Below, piece after piece: positions 1 to 6,240 of a stretch of DNA of 6,532 nucleotides; the first letter of the stretch is position 1; each line of letters opens with the position of its first letter. Source of the stretch: Salinisphaera sp. UBA6602 (GTDB taxonomy: Bacteria; Pseudomonadota; Gammaproteobacteria; Nevskiales; Salinisphaeraceae). The stretch lies in contig DJIE01000194.1 in the NCBI GenBank assembly GCA_002433465.1, positions 1-6,532 on the forward strand. The letters run 5' to 3'. Both the position numbers and the translations under genes were made by a program. The notes beneath the pieces were generated by a model. That model had not been told where the DNA came from. It was given only the letters and a program-made list of their open reading frames with translations, and did not search any database.

Positions 1-1
1 G

Positions 2-646
2 CGGCTGTCCGATAGCGAAATCGCCGGTAAGGTCCGGCTTGGATTACCCGCGGATTTTGCGCTCTACCTGCCGGAGACGCTGGCATTGTTTGCCGAGCGA
101 TACCCTCAGGTCGAGATGGAGGTGCGATCCGAACTGAGCGTGACCCTGGTCAAGCAGGTGACGGCTTGCGAGATCGACATGGCGATCGTTACTCGTGAAT
201 CGAGCGCACGGGGCGGCAAGCAGTTACGCCGCGAGCCGCTGGTCTGGGTCGCAGCGCCGGGGTCGGGCGCGTATCTAAGGCGCCCGTTACCTCTGGCGGT
301 ATGGCCCCAGGGTAGCTGTGCTTTTCGGTCGGCCGCAACGGCAGCGCTCGACCGCGCGGGGATAGCGTGGCGCTCGGCCTACGAAAACCAGGCATTCGGT
401 GCGCTGCGCGCGACCGTCATAGCGGGCTTGGCTGTCACCGTGGCCATACCCAGCATGGTCGACTCGGAACTTCGGATTCTTCAGCCAGAAGAGGTTGGTT
501 TGCCGGAGTTGCCGACCATCGATATCCGACTCTATCGAAGCACCGGCCGCGCGACACTTGCCGCCACGTCGCTCGCTGATCTTATCGTCGAACGAGTTCA
601 AAACATCGGCAGTTACCTTAGGGATATGCCCGCTCTTGGCCGTTAG
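2..646 (+). CDS. LysR-family transcriptional regulator, C-terminal part (5' end outside window)
   Basis: The frame is open from the first complete codon at position 2 and gives 214 residues before the TAG at 644-646. An internal TTG at 86 is a possible start codon, but family-like sequence continues upstream of it, so the gene is cut by the window edge and does not start there. The beginning, with G-K-V-R-L-G-L-P, then YLPETLALFAERYP and V-E-M-E-V, is the usual opening of the effector-binding domain of LysR-type regulators (periplasmic-binding-protein type 2 fold). A later segment around residues 141-153, A-G-L-A-V-T-V-A-I-P-S-M-V, matches the conserved 'G.G.a.lP' region. The N-terminal winged helix-turn-helix is missing, so the DNA target cannot be judged. 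It would act as a cytoplasmic DNA-binding regulator responding to a small ligand; ligand and regulated genes are unknown. The stop codon sits inside a small hairpin (638-651). Confidence 0.88.
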   Translation, partial: RLSDSEIAGKVRLGLPADFALYLPETLALFAERYPQVEMEVRSELSVTLVKQVTACEIDMAIVTRESSARGGKQLRREPLVWVAAPGSGAYLRRPLPLAVWPQGSCAFRSAATAALDRAGIAWRSAYENQAFGALRATVIAGLAVTVAIPSMVDSELRILQPEEVGLPELPTIDIRLYRSTGRATLAATSLADLIVERVQNIGSYLRDMPALGR

Positions 647-660
647 CGGCCCAAAGCGGA
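630..660. repeat. GGCCG-centred hairpin over the regulator's stop codon
   Basis: GGCCG (638-642) and CGGCC (647-651) form a perfect 5-bp stem around the loop TTAG, which contains the regulator's stop codon. An alternative pairing is CCGCT (630-634) with AGCGG (645-649). It is followed by AAAGCGGAC (653-661). The wording resembles a hairpin at 1706-1727, with about 14 of 20 positions alike between 632-651 and 1708-1727. It may be a degenerate intergenic repeat or a weak terminator; no T-run follows, so intrinsic termination is not well supported. Confidence 0.4.
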
Positions 661-703
661 CGTAGTCATCGTGAACTTGCAGGGCGCGATTCCCTTGTCT
701 TCG

Positions 704-731
704 TCGACGGCTGGTGAGCAGTGCCTATAAC
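704..731 (+). promoter_or_regulatory. Candidate sigma-70-like promoter for the two-gene low-GC unit
   Basis: TCGACG (704-709, 4 of 6 to TTGACA) is followed after a 16-base spacer by TATAAC (726-731, 5 of 6 to TATAAT). Transcription would begin near 738, leaving about 95 bases before the GTG at 833. The -35 element is poor and the call rests mainly on the -10 element and its position between the regulator and the unknown genes. Confidence 0.25.
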
Positions 732-832
732 CCGTTGATAAAATAACAGAAATAGCGAGGCGCTTTCAGCTTCTGCTTAAAGAACGCGTCGCCTTTTCGT
801 CTCCTCTCAGCAAGCTAGAAGCTATTTTAAAA

Positions 833-1090
833 GTGCACACGCCGCCCGATAAGAGCAGTGCCAAGATCATCCGTTTGCACAAAGTGCGGCAGGCTCAAGC
901 TTGCCAGGCTATCTTGCAAGCACGCGAAGAAGGTTTAAGGCACGAGCGAAACGGTGGCTTGCTCGTCGAACACAAAGGAAGGAATTACCTACCCAGCTCG
1001 ATGCTACGAAGCGTTATTGCTCGAACGCCCGGAGGGATAAAAGCGGTTGAGGACAATGGCCTTATGATAAACGGCCGCGCCATATGTTAG
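833..1090 (+). CDS. Hypothetical basic protein, 85 aa
   Basis: I do not recognise this protein. The GTG at 833 is the first usable start in the frame, and the product is 85 residues. It is rich in Arg, Lys and His in its first half (K-I-I-R-L-H-K-V-R-Q, then a probable helix Q-A-C-Q-A-I-L-Q-A-R-E-E). A Gly-rich turn (N-G-G-L-L-V-E-H-K-G-R-N-Y) follows, then S-M-L-R-S-V-I-A-R. There is no signal peptide or membrane segment, so it is probably cytoplasmic. The ribosome site is weak: only AGAAG near 817-821. The same frame stays open upstream to 731 with protein-like codons but no ATG, GTG or TTG, so the real N-terminus is uncertain. Its last 7 bases overlap the start of the lipoprotein gene, which suggests translational coupling. 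Codon use is less GC-rich than in the flanking genes. Confidence 0.55.
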   Translation: MHTPPDKSSAKIIRLHKVRQAQACQAILQAREEGLRHERNGGLLVEHKGRNYLPSSMLRSVIARTPGGIKAVEDNGLMINGRAIC

Positions 1091-1608
1091 CGGGTAAAAA
1101 AGTGCGAAGTCCCGCCAAGTTGATCCTGCTTGCTTTGATACTCGTGACCATAGGCGGGTGCGCTCAATCAGGTACGGAAGAAAACGACAACACGGTACAA
1201 AAGCTCCGGACAAAGTTGAATGATCGATATAGTGAGATTGAGCAACTCTCAAACTATTGTGTCGATTTGCCGGAGCTTTCGAGGATGGAAAGCGATGGGG
1301 ACTACACCCTTATAAGCTCGGGCATGCAGTTGCGGAGTAATGTCGCGGCATCGATAACTCGTTTGATGAACGAGCTCGATGTCTCGATCCTGCGATGTTC
1401 AAAGACGACTAACGACGGTAAAAAGTTATCTGCGTCGCAAATCTACAATGAAGCTACCGGTTTCGTTTTCGCTGGCACAGCGAATGGATTCACGAGGGTG
1501 TACGGCGCCCCCCGAAGTACATTCTTCGACGAAGAAACTGGGCAAGGAACATTTATGGCAGATCGCAGCTGTGCCAAAGATTGTTGGTACCTTTTTACGT
1601 TCCACTAA
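1084..1608 (+). CDS. Putative outer-membrane lipoprotein of unknown function, 174 aa
   Basis: The N-terminus is a lipoprotein signal peptide. It has a positively charged start (K5, K6, R8, K12), a hydrophobic core L13-I23 (LILLALILVTI), and a lipobox I-G-G-C with the lipidated cysteine at residue 26. The residue after it is Ala, not Asp, which by the usual sorting rule favours the outer membrane. The mature part is about 148 residues: a charged helix-like stretch (about 36-56), then a region ending in aromatic-rich sequence (W168, Y169, F171, F173). Cysteines at 59, 105, 163 and 167 could form two disulfides in the periplasm. No known domain was recognised. The ATG at 1084 overlaps the end of the preceding gene (TAG 1088-1090) and has no clear Shine-Dalgarno sequence, so translation probably depends on the upstream gene. 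That this start yields a complete signal peptide supports it over the GTG at 1102. Confidence 0.7.
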   Translation: MLAGKKVRSPAKLILLALILVTIGGCAQSGTEENDNTVQKLRTKLNDRYSEIEQLSNYCVDLPELSRMESDGDYTLISSGMQLRSNVAASITRLMNELDVSILRCSKTTNDGKKLSASQIYNEATGFVFAGTANGFTRVYGAPRSTFFDEETGQGTFMADRSCAKDCWYLFTFH

Positions 1609-1705
1609 CAAGACTAGTGTTCGTTACCGTGTTGACGATACTTTGCCATCAATTAGCACGATGATTTGTCGTCGCATCAGGCTTGCGAATCGACAGTTAC
1701 AAAGG

Positions 1706-1727
1706 CTGCTTCTGGCCGAAAGCAGAC
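1706..1727. repeat. GGCCG-containing intergenic hairpin
   Basis: CTGCTT (1706-1711) and AAGCAG (1720-1725) form a perfect 6-bp stem with an 8-base loop CTGGCCGA. The phrase CTGGCCGAAAGCAGAC is reminiscent of short dispersed intergenic repeats in gammaproteobacterial genomes; this is a recollection of pattern, not a search result. It lies in the 161-base gap between the convergent lipoprotein and exporter genes, where I see no gene and no convincing T-run terminator for either. Confidence 0.4.
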
Positions 1728-1769
1728 TTGAACTAACTCCCCCGGTTCTCGGTGCCGAGCTGCTCTCCA

Positions 1770-3446
1770 TCAGCTTGGCGCAATCCGCGCGACCGCATCC
1801 TGACTGGCCGCATCTCGCGCCGCGCCGGTCAGTTCCGTCAACTGACCGCCGCGCATTTCCAGCAGGCGGTCAGCATGTTCGAAGTAGTGGTCATCGTGGC
1901 TGATGGCGAACACGGTATGGCCACGGGCGGCGAAGGCGGGGAGCAGTTCGCGGTAAAACACGCGGCGGAAGGTGGGGTCCTGGTCGGCGGCCCATTCGTC
2001 GAGCAACAGGATGTCGCGGGATTCGGCCAGGGCCAGCATGAGGGCCACGCGTTTGCGTTGGCCCTGGGAGAGCTGGGTGTCGAGGATGCGTTCGCCTTCG
2101 AGCGCGAGTTTGTTGGTGAGCCCCAGGCGTTCGCGCCAGTCCTGGATGAAGGCGTCGTCCACGGGGGCGCCGTCGCTGGTGAGCAGTTGTTCGAACAGGT
2201 GGAAGTCGGTGAATACGGCAGCGAACAGGTGCTGTAGCGATGCGCGCCGGTTGGCATCGATGACGTGACCATCGACAAGAATCTGGCCGGATTTGGGTGC
2301 GTAGAGGCCGGTGATCAGGCGGGCGAGGGTGGTCTTGCCGCTGCCGTTGCCGCCGATCAGGAATACCAGTTCTCCGCGGCGCAGGGTGAGGTCGATGGGG
2401 CCGATGGCAAAGCCGCTGGGCGTATCGGCTTCGGCCTCGTCGCCGTCGTAGGCGAAGCAGACCTGGCGTAGTTCGATGGTCTGCCAGTCGGCGCTGATGG
2501 GCGCGGGTTGGTCGAAGCCGTGGGCGTGTTCGGCCAGGGCCAGCGTGCGCAGCTTGTCGAAGGCGACCTGGGCGGCGATGAGCGTGGGCAGGGCGCCGAT
2601 GGCACCGATGAGTGGCGTGCGTACGAACAGCAGGGTGAGCGCATAGGTGGCGGCCACGGCCGGCGTCGCCCAGCCCAGGCCGTTGGCGAGGAAGAACACC
2701 AGCCCGATCGCGCCCAGCATCATGATGTTGGTGCAGTTGTTGGCCGACAGATGGAAGGTGTCGGCGCGAATGATGTGGCGCTGGTAGCGACGGGCGTTGT
2801 CGGTATAGGTTTCGTCGAACAGCCGGCGTGCGCGGGCACGGTTGAGGCGTAGTTCCTTGCGCCCGTGGATGACGTTTTCGTAGTCGCGATAGAGCGCGTC
2901 CTCGGCCTCGCGCACGAGCGCGATATGGTGATAGACGCGCCGCACCAGCCAGGCGCCGAAGCCCATGGTGGCGCCGATCCAGACCGCGGTAATCGCCAGA
3001 ATGGACAACGACAGCCAGCCGAGATACAGCACGCTGGCTACGGTGAGAATGCTGCCCTGCACCAGCTCCGGCAGGCGTACGAAGGCGATGGTGACGTTGC
3101 GGATGTCCGACGACAGCGCTGCCAGCAGGCGCGCGCTGCCCAGGCGCTCGATACGCTCGATATCGGTATCCAGTATCTGTTTGACCAGGCGCGAGCGCAG
3201 ATCGAACACGAAACGATGGCCGAGCGTGGTTAGGCCGAGCTGGGAGGCCAGCGAAATCGCCAGCAGCAGGACGATGAGGCCGAAGAACTGGGGCAGGGCC
3301 GACAGCGCACCGCTGCCTGTTTCGATCAGCCGCGAATTAATGAAGGCGATCACGCCGATGCCCAGCCCCGCGCTGGCCATGCTGCCGACGAGCACGGCAA
3401 TGAAGGCAGCGCGATAGTCGCGCCAGATCAGGCGAAGCAGTTCCAT
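1770..3446 (-). CDS. ABC exporter of the PvdE/SyrD/YojI (cyclic peptide/siderophore) type, fused membrane and ATPase domains
   Basis: This 558-aa half-transporter has an N-terminal membrane domain with about six hydrophobic segments (roughly residues 12-36, 52-74, 129-148, 150-168, 240-258, 262-285). A C-terminal ATPase domain starts near 320. Walker A is GGNGSGKT (365-372), the signature is LSQGQRKR (459-466), Walker B is ILLLDEW (479-485), and the switch histidine is H517. The usual Q-loop glutamine is absent; VFTDFHLF (411-418) occupies that place. As I recall this is usual for the PvdE/SyrD subfamily, which also has LSQGQ in place of LSGGQ. Members export peptidic siderophores, their precursors or cyclic peptides across the inner membrane, acting as dimers. 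The ATG lies 7 bases after the fhuF stop and has only a weak ribosome site, so it is probably coupled to fhuF and under the same Fur control. The exported compound is unknown; the neighbour suggests a siderophore. Confidence 0.88.
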   Translation of the reverse strand: MELLRLIWRDYRAAFIAVLVGSMASAGLGIGVIAFINSRLIETGSGALSALPQFFGLIVLLLAISLASQLGLTTLGHRFVFDLRSRLVKQILDTDIERIERLGSARLLAALSSDIRNVTIAFVRLPELVQGSILTVASVLYLGWLSLSILAITAVWIGATMGFGAWLVRRVYHHIALVREAEDALYRDYENVIHGRKELRLNRARARRLFDETYTDNARRYQRHIIRADTFHLSANNCTNIMMLGAIGLVFFLANGLGWATPAVAATYALTLLFVRTPLIGAIGALPTLIAAQVAFDKLRTLALAEHAHGFDQPAPISADWQTIELRQVCFAYDGDEAEADTPSGFAIGPIDLTLRRGELVFLIGGNGSGKTTLARLITGLYAPKSGQILVDGHVIDANRRASLQHLFAAVFTDFHLFEQLLTSDGAPVDDAFIQDWRERLGLTNKLALEGERILDTQLSQGQRKRVALMLALAESRDILLLDEWAADQDPTFRRVFYRELLPAFAARGHTVFAISHDDHYFEHADRLLEMRGGQLTELTGAARDAASQDAVARIAPS

Positions 3447-3453
3447 TCGGGCG

Positions 3454-4206
3454 TTATCCGGTAGCGCGGTCGGGTTCGGCGCGGTGCATGGCGCGCGGGC
3501 AGTTGGAGCACAGATCCCAGCGCGAATCGAGATCGCGCATGCAGCACAGCCGGCGACACTGTTCCACGGGTTCGCCGTTGCCGTCGAGGGTGCCGGGCGG
3601 GCAGCGTTTGTGGATGCGGTGAAACGGGTTGAAGCCGCCGTCGGGGCGTTGCCGGCAGGTCATGAGCGCACGCACGGCAGCCAGGCGTTCGGGCGGAATG
3701 CGCTGCTGGCGTTCCAGCTCGCCCAGTGCCCAGTCGAAGTAAACGCCGGCATTGCTCCAGAACACCCGCGTGGAGAGCCGGCAATGCTGGGACAGCGTGG
3801 CGATGACCGGGGCAAAGGCATCATCCACGAGCGCGCTGAAATCGTGCCCCGGGCGGTCGCTCACGGGCGCACTGCCGGTCGCGAACAGAAACTGGGCCGC
3901 GGTCCCGTCGTCGTCGCAGACGACACGCATGCTGTTCAGGTCGAAATCCAGCGCGCGGTCGCTGGCCAGCTGCGCGACCAGGGTGGCGATGCCCAGCCGG
4001 GCAAAAAAGTATTTTGACCACTGCGATGCGCGGGCACGCGGCTCCGTGCATTCGTGGCGTTCGCCAAAATGCGTCAGCAGCAGATCGAGCCGGGCCGGAT
4101 CGGTCAGGGCGACGGCCTCGATCGTAGCCGCCGACGGCGCTGCCTCGGCGTGCAGGAGCACGTCCGAAAACGAGGCGAGATCATCATGAAAATGGTCAGC
4201 GAACAT
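3454..4206 (-). CDS. fhuF: FhuF-like siderophore-iron reductase, [2Fe-2S]
   Basis: This 250-aa protein is close to the usual FhuF length. Near its C-terminus it carries the FhuF-type cluster motif C-C-x10-C-x2-C, with cysteines 221, 222, 233 and 236 (C-C-M-R-D ... D-L-C-S-N-C-P). Other family-like segments are S-Q-W-S-K-Y (61-66) and [12 protein letters not shown] (148-159). FhuF proteins are cytoplasmic [2Fe-2S] reductases that reduce ferric iron in imported siderophores so that it is released. There is no signal peptide. The ATG at 4206-4204 is the only ordinary start codon near the beginning of the frame. It lacks a clear Shine-Dalgarno sequence, so translation efficiency is uncertain. The gene leads an operon with the exporter downstream and has a Fur box about 53 bases upstream. 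An extra cysteine pair (202, 217) lies before the motif; its role is unknown. Confidence 0.87.
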   Translation of the reverse strand: MFADHFHDDLASFSDVLLHAEAAPSAATIEAVALTDPARLDLLLTHFGERHECTEPRARASQWSKYFFARLGIATLVAQLASDRALDFDLNSMRVVCDDDGTAAQFLFATGSAPVSDRPGHDFSALVDDAFAPVIATLSQHCRLSTRVFWSNAGVYFDWALGELERQQRIPPERLAAVRALMTCRQRPDGGFNPFHRIHKRCPPGTLDGNGEPVEQCRRLCCMRDLDSRWDLCSNCPRAMHRAEPDRATG

Positions 4207-4254
4207 CGCAGCCGGGCCGGTGGCTAGAGGTCTTGTGCGCCGCGCTCGCGCCAG

Positions 4255-4282
4255 ACGATAGGAATGATTATCAATACGTTAA
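4255..4282 (-). promoter_or_regulatory. Candidate promoter of the fhuF-exporter operon
   Basis: On the minus strand, TTAACG (4282-4277, 4 of 6 to TTGACA) and TATCGT (4260-4255, 4 of 6 to TATAAT) are 16 bases apart. Neither element is strong, but the Fur box core sits exactly in the spacer. That is the expected arrangement for iron-dependent repression by blocking RNA polymerase. Confidence 0.4.
4260..4278 (-). promoter_or_regulatory. Fur box (iron-responsive operator)
   Basis: The minus strand reads CGTATTGATAATCATTCCT, matching 13 of 19 positions of the classical Fur consensus GATAATGATAATCATTATC. The central eleven bases TGATAATCATT (4273-4263) match without error; the mismatches are at the two ends. 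It is AT-rich against a GC-rich background and lies just upstream of a siderophore-iron reductase gene, so Fur-Fe repression of fhuF and the exporter is a strong inference. It is about 75 bases upstream of the monooxygenase promoter, so effects on that gene are less likely. Confidence 0.75.
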
Positions 4283-4347
4283 CGCGGGCGGGCTACCCCT
4301 TGCCAGTTTATGCGGTAAGCTAGGCCAGGCTAATCTGACATTGCGCC

Positions 4348-4376
4348 TTGTCAGAAAGAGCGGAAATTGATATTTT
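4348..4376 (+). promoter_or_regulatory. Sigma-70-like promoter of the monooxygenase gene
   Basis: TTGTCA (4348-4353, 5 of 6 to TTGACA) and TATTTT (4371-4376, 4 of 6 to TATAAT) are separated by the ideal 17 bases. Transcription would start near 4383, giving a leader of about 44 bases before the ATG at 4427. If right, the TTG at 4367 cannot be the start codon because it lies upstream of the transcription start. Confidence 0.55.
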
Positions 4377-4416
4377 TGAAGTCCGCCAGACCGCTGGCAC
4401 CCACTTGCACCGCCAC

Positions 4417-4420
4417 GGAG
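4417..4420 (+). promoter_or_regulatory. Ribosome binding site deciding the monooxygenase start
   Basis: GGAG at 4417-4420 is followed by six bases and then the ATG at 4427. This is near-ideal spacing and favours that ATG over the TTG 60 bases upstream (4367) and the in-frame ATG at 4493. Confidence 0.7.
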
Positions 4421-4426
4421 CGCCCC

Positions 4427-5983
4427 ATGGCCGTTACCGAACTCGTGTCCCGCTTCAATCCGCTCACCTCCCATCCGAAGATCGATACCGATATGCATAT
4501 CGCGATCATCGGCGCCGGGTTTTCCGGTCTGGGCATGGCCATCCGGCTCAAGGAAGCCGGTGTGGACAGCTTCACCATTCTGGAGCGCGGCAGCGAGGTC
4601 GGCGGCACCTGGCGCGACAACCACTATCCGGGCGCGGCCTGCGACGTGCATTCGCATCTGTACTCGTTTTCTTTCGAGCAGAGCGCGACCTGGTCGCGCA
4701 GCTTCGGCCAGCAGCCGGAGATTTTCGACTACATCAAGCGCTGTACGGACAAGTACAAGCTGCGCCAGCACGTGCGCTTCAACACCACCATCGTGGGCGC
4801 CGATTTCGACGAAGACACCGGCATCTGGAACGTGCACACGGCCGACGGCGAAACGCTGACCGCCAACGTCGTGGTGTCCGCCGTCGGCGCGCTGGCCGAC
4901 CCGGCCTGGCCGCGGATCGAGGGCCTGGACAGCTTCACCGGCAAACTCATGCATACCGCCCAGTGGGACGACGACTACGATCTGGCCGGCAAGCGCGTGG
5001 CCGTGATCGGCTCCGGCGCGAGCGCGATTCAGGTGGTGCCGGAAGTGGCCAAGCAGGCCGAGCATCTGACCGTGTTTCAGCGCACGCCCAGCTGGATCAT
5101 GCCCAAGCCGGATCGGCCCATCAGCGCCGAGAAGCAGGCCGAATACCAGGAATCGCCGTCCAAGCTGCATCGCCGGCGGGCCAAGATCTACTGGATCAAC
5201 GAACTCTTCGCGCCTTTCGTCATTTCCGACTTCGGCCCGTTCAAGCGCGTGGCCGAGAACATGGCCAAGGGCCATATCAAGAAGCAGGTCAAAGACCCGG
5301 CCATGCGCAAGCAGGTTACGCCGGACTACAAGATCGGCTGCAAGCGCATCCTGATCTCCAACGACTGGTATCCGGCGTTGCAGCGCGACAACGTGGAGCT
5401 GATTTCCGACGGCCCGGCGAAGATCACCGAAAACGGGATCGTCACCCAGGACGGGCGCACCATCGAGGTGGATGCCATCGTCTGTGCCACCGGCTTCAAG
5501 GTGCCCAGCAAGGCCGCGCCGTTCCCCACCAAGGGCCGCCAGGGCGTCGACCTTAACACCGCCTGGGACGATGGCGCGGAAGCCTACAAGGGCGTGACCG
5601 TGTCCGGCTTCCCCAACCTGTTCTTCCTGATGGGCCCGAACACCGGCCCCAGCCATACCTCGGTGCTGGCCTTCACCGAACAGCAGATGGACTACATCCT
5701 GCAGGCCATCGCCCACATGGCGAAAAAGAAGCTGCGCTTCATCGACGTGAAGAAGTCGGTACAGGACAAGTTCAACCGCGGCATCCAGTGGCGCATGAAA
5801 TACACCTCCTGGACCTCGGGCTGCAACAGCTGGTATCTGACCGATTCCGGCAAGAACACCACGCTGTATCCCGGCTTCAACTGGGAGTACAAGCTGCGCC
5901 TGATGCGCTTCAAGCCGAGTGAATACGAAGAGGTGAAGCAGAGCGCCTCGAAGACGGCGCGTTCGCGCAAGAAAGCGGCCTGA
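4427..5983 (+). CDS. Baeyer-Villiger-type flavin-containing monooxygenase, 518 aa
   Basis: The protein has two dinucleotide-binding folds. The FAD site is GAGFSG (29-34) with the ribose-binding acid E53, followed by the family block G-G-T-W-R-D-N-H-Y-P-G-A (59-70). The NADPH site is GSGASA (195-200), with R219 in F-Q-R-T-P-S-W. Between them lies the Baeyer-Villiger fingerprint FTGKLMHTAQWD (170-181), matching F-x-G-x3-H-x3-W with Asp in place of the more frequent Pro as last residue. Further signs are ATGF (354-357) and the C-terminal W-T-S-G-C-N-S-W-Y (462-470). Such enzymes are soluble, hold FAD, and use NADPH and O2 to turn ketones into esters or lactones; some act on sulfur compounds. The natural substrate cannot be told from sequence. 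The length is normal and all key motifs are intact. The Lys/Arg-rich tail (K-T-A-R-S-R-K-K-A-A) may be unstructured. It is monocistronic, with its own promoter and terminator, and divergent from the iron operon. Confidence 0.9.
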   Translation: MAVTELVSRFNPLTSHPKIDTDMHIAIIGAGFSGLGMAIRLKEAGVDSFTILERGSEVGGTWRDNHYPGAACDVHSHLYSFSFEQSATWSRSFGQQPEIFDYIKRCTDKYKLRQHVRFNTTIVGADFDEDTGIWNVHTADGETLTANVVVSAVGALADPAWPRIEGLDSFTGKLMHTAQWDDDYDLAGKRVAVIGSGASAIQVVPEVAKQAEHLTVFQRTPSWIMPKPDRPISAEKQAEYQESPSKLHRRRAKIYWINELFAPFVISDFGPFKRVAENMAKGHIKKQVKDPAMRKQVTPDYKIGCKRILISNDWYPALQRDNVELISDGPAKITENGIVTQDGRTIEVDAIVCATGFKVPSKAAPFPTKGRQGVDLNTAWDDGAEAYKGVTVSGFPNLFFLMGPNTGPSHTSVLAFTEQQMDYILQAIAHMAKKKLRFIDVKKSVQDKFNRGIQWRMKYTSWTSGCNSWYLTDSGKNTTLYPGFNWEYKLRLMRFKPSEYEEVKQSASKTARSRKKAA

Positions 5984-6009
5984 CGGCAGGCTTTCACTGA
6001 TTGAATCGA

Positions 6010-6042
6010 CCCCGAGCGTTGGCACAGCGCTCGGGGTTTTTT
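6010..6042 (+). terminator. Strong intrinsic terminator of the monooxygenase gene
   Basis: CCCCGAGCG (6010-6018) pairs perfectly with CGCTCGGGG (6028-6036) over a 9-base loop and is followed directly by six T (6037-6042). It lies 26 bases after the stop codon. A smaller hairpin, GCCTG/CAGGC (5978-5982 with 5987-5991), overlaps the stop codon itself. Confidence 0.92.
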
Positions 6043-6080
6043 ATGAGCACTGCCGGGTACGCCGTATCTGGAACAATGCC

Positions 6081-6110
6081 GCGCTGCCCGCGCTGCCCGC
6101 GCTGCCCGCG
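6081..6110. repeat. Tandem repeat, three copies of a 9-bp unit plus 3 bases
   Basis: GCGCTGCCC is repeated exactly at 6081-6089, 6090-6098 and 6099-6107, followed by GCG. The array abuts the left edge of the REPIN-like element with no gap. Copy number of such short arrays often changes by replication slippage. Confidence 0.9.
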
Positions 6111-6240
6111 TAGGTTGGCTTAGGCCACAGGCCGTAAGCCAACGCGGAATAGCCGTCGTTACCGATTTGGAACAGGCGGGTTGAATCAACACCGCCGGCT
6201 GCGTTCGGTGTTGGATTACGCTGCGCTAATCCAACCTACG
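6109..6240. repeat. REPIN-like pair of inverted palindromes
   Basis: CGTAGGTTGG (6109-6118) returns exactly inverted as CCAACCTACG (6231-6240). Each end carries its own hairpin. At the left, TTGGCTTA (6115-6122) pairs with TAAGCCAA (6135-6142), extended inward by GGCC/GGCC around ACA with one bulged G. At the right, TTGGATTA (6211-6218) pairs with TAATCCAA (6227-6234). Between them is a third hairpin, GGCGG-GTTG (6175-6183) with CAAC-A-CCGCC (6187-6196). Two inverted REP-like palindromes with a short spacer are the layout of REPIN/BIME elements, which are moved by a separate REP-associated tyrosine transposase; none is encoded here. No gene is present. Confidence 0.7.

Noticed and set aside
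1609..1769. Integron attC-like or attachment site after the lipoprotein gene
   Set aside because: ACTAAC and GTT-type core fragments occur near 1605-1635 but do not form the paired attC core sites, and no integrase is present.
1379..1903. A 174-aa + strand frame overlapping the lipoprotein end and the exporter end
   Set aside because: It starts inside the lipoprotein gene, spans the convergent gap and ends inside the exporter on the wrong strand; its composition changes midway and it has no start signal.
1752..3417. Several + strand frames of 68-161 aa opposite the exporter
   Set aside because: They are low-complexity shadows of the minus-strand exporter, whose ATPase motifs fix the true frame.
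3484..4189. Plus-strand frames of 177 and 145 aa opposite fhuF
   Set aside because: The minus frame contains the FhuF cluster motif and family blocks; the + products have none and start without ribosome sites.
4367..4426. TTG at 4367 as the monooxygenase start
   Set aside because: It overlaps the spacer of the probable promoter, has no ribosome site, and the ATG at 4427 has GGAG at ideal distance.
4271..6025. A 584-aa open frame on the minus strand opposite the monooxygenase gene
   Set aside because: It is a shadow of the GC-rich codon pattern of the + strand gene, whose FAD, NADPH and Baeyer-Villiger motifs are unmistakable. The minus product is rich in Gly, Ala, His and Arg, has no recognisable domain, and would read through the terminator and promoter of the real gene.
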